Assembly: GCA_946902875.1 (NCBI GenBank)
Contig: OX336344.1
Location: forward strand, 17,381,791 to 17,445,790
Direction: 5' to 3'
DNA from: Nematopogon swammerdamellus
Lineage: Eukaryota > Arthropoda > Insecta > Lepidoptera > Adelidae
Length of the DNA: 64,000 nt
Positions 63,611-64,000 of the stretch are shown piece after piece. Position 1 is the first letter of the stretch. Every line of letters starts with the position of its first letter. The position numbers and the translations under genes are program-made. The notes beneath the pieces were generated by a model that worked only from the letters and a program-made list of their open reading frames with translations, was not told the origin of the DNA and did not search any database.

Positions 63611-64000
63611 AACCCCCGACGAAAAAAGAGGGGTGTTATAAGTTTAACGTGTGTGTGTATGTGTGTATGCGTGTGTCTGTCTGTGGCATCGTAGCTCCCA
63701 AACGGATGGACCGATTTTGATGCGGGTTTTTTATTAGAAAGCTGGTTTAATCGGGATGGATGTTAGCTATGTTTGTAATCAAGTAATTAAGTAATCAAAA
63801 AAGTATTTATCTTAAAAAGTGGATCGATTTGCATGCGGTTTTTTTAAAAAGCTTGAAATAAAATTTAAATTACAAATTTAAAAAACCCCCGACCCTTAAA
63901 AACTCAAAAATAATTGACCGCTAAGTAAATAAAATATAAAAACTCAGAGCAGCGCGGGAATTTACTTAGCGGGCCCCGACTCCTTTCAGTAAGTAAACGG
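63611..64000 (+). mobile_element. interspersed repeat 'ACCCCCGA..AAAAAGAGGGG', cut by window end
   Basis: 'TTTTTAACCCCCGACGAAAA' to the window edge, with 'GCTCCCAAACGGATGGACCG' and, at the end, 'TACTTAGCGGGCCCCGACTC' as in 55200-55260. Confidence 0.8.

Overview
This 64 kb window looks like moth or butterfly (Lepidoptera) nuclear DNA made almost entirely of transposable-element debris. The case for Lepidoptera is recall of family appearance, not a search. The window repeats the 'GCCCGCGGCTTCGCTCGCG' Helitron-type terminus, the 'GGCCAAGTGCGAGTC ... GGAACCCTAAAA' repeat, the 'AACCGACTTC ... GGAGGAGGTT' repeat and the 'ACCCCCGA..AAAAAGAGGGG' repeat, all of which I associate with lepidopteran genomes. 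The background is AT-rich with short GC-rich islands. I found no convincing host protein-coding gene; every recognisable protein segment belongs to a retroelement. A gene-poor autosomal block, pericentromeric DNA or sex-chromosome (W) DNA would all fit, and the sequence cannot separate them.

Layout. 0-9.5 kb: TIR elements (967-1362, 5342-5672, 6878-7353), a 120-150 bp RTE-type LINE stub with target-site duplication (TSD), non-LTR reverse-transcriptase C-terminal fragments and several SINE copies. 9.5-20 kb: SINE and LINE tails, a 1.14 kb hAT-type element with a perfect 8-bp TSD (13883-15018), a TTAA-flanked MITE and a hierarchical minisatellite (17.1-18.1 kb). 20-24 kb: a 2.68 kb TIR element (20750-23430) with a 4-bp TSD, clustered CATTACC motifs and nested repeats, ending a few bases from a tRNA-like sequence. 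24-33 kb: LINE fragments, a 245-bp foldback, a Jockey-like LINE with an internal 288-bp tandem duplication (30041-31560), and a 341-codon ORF with a zinc cluster and PD..D nuclease-like motif (32024-33049). 33-48 kb: RTE-type fragments, a 1 kb long-inverted-repeat element, several hairpin elements, a foldback Helitron-like element carrying a broken relative of the 341-codon ORF (39628-41328), and the second hAT-type copy (47537-48701). 48-64 kb: a 317-bp tandem array, another TTAA element, a second foldback array element (58446-62170) split by a 2.43 kb hAT-type insertion that itself holds three further insertions, and a SINE at 62543-62930.

How the parts work together. The SINEs are modular. 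One body (B1, about 235 bp) occurs behind two different heads: one combining tRNA A/B boxes with a 5S-rRNA-like block, and one unrelated hairpin head (H2). H2 also heads a second, unrelated body (B2) ending in a (TATG)n tail. Several DNA elements keep diagnostic TSDs, so part of the insertion order can be read from nesting. Family labels B1, B2 and H2 are mine. All superfamily assignments rest on termini, TSD length and recognisable protein motifs.
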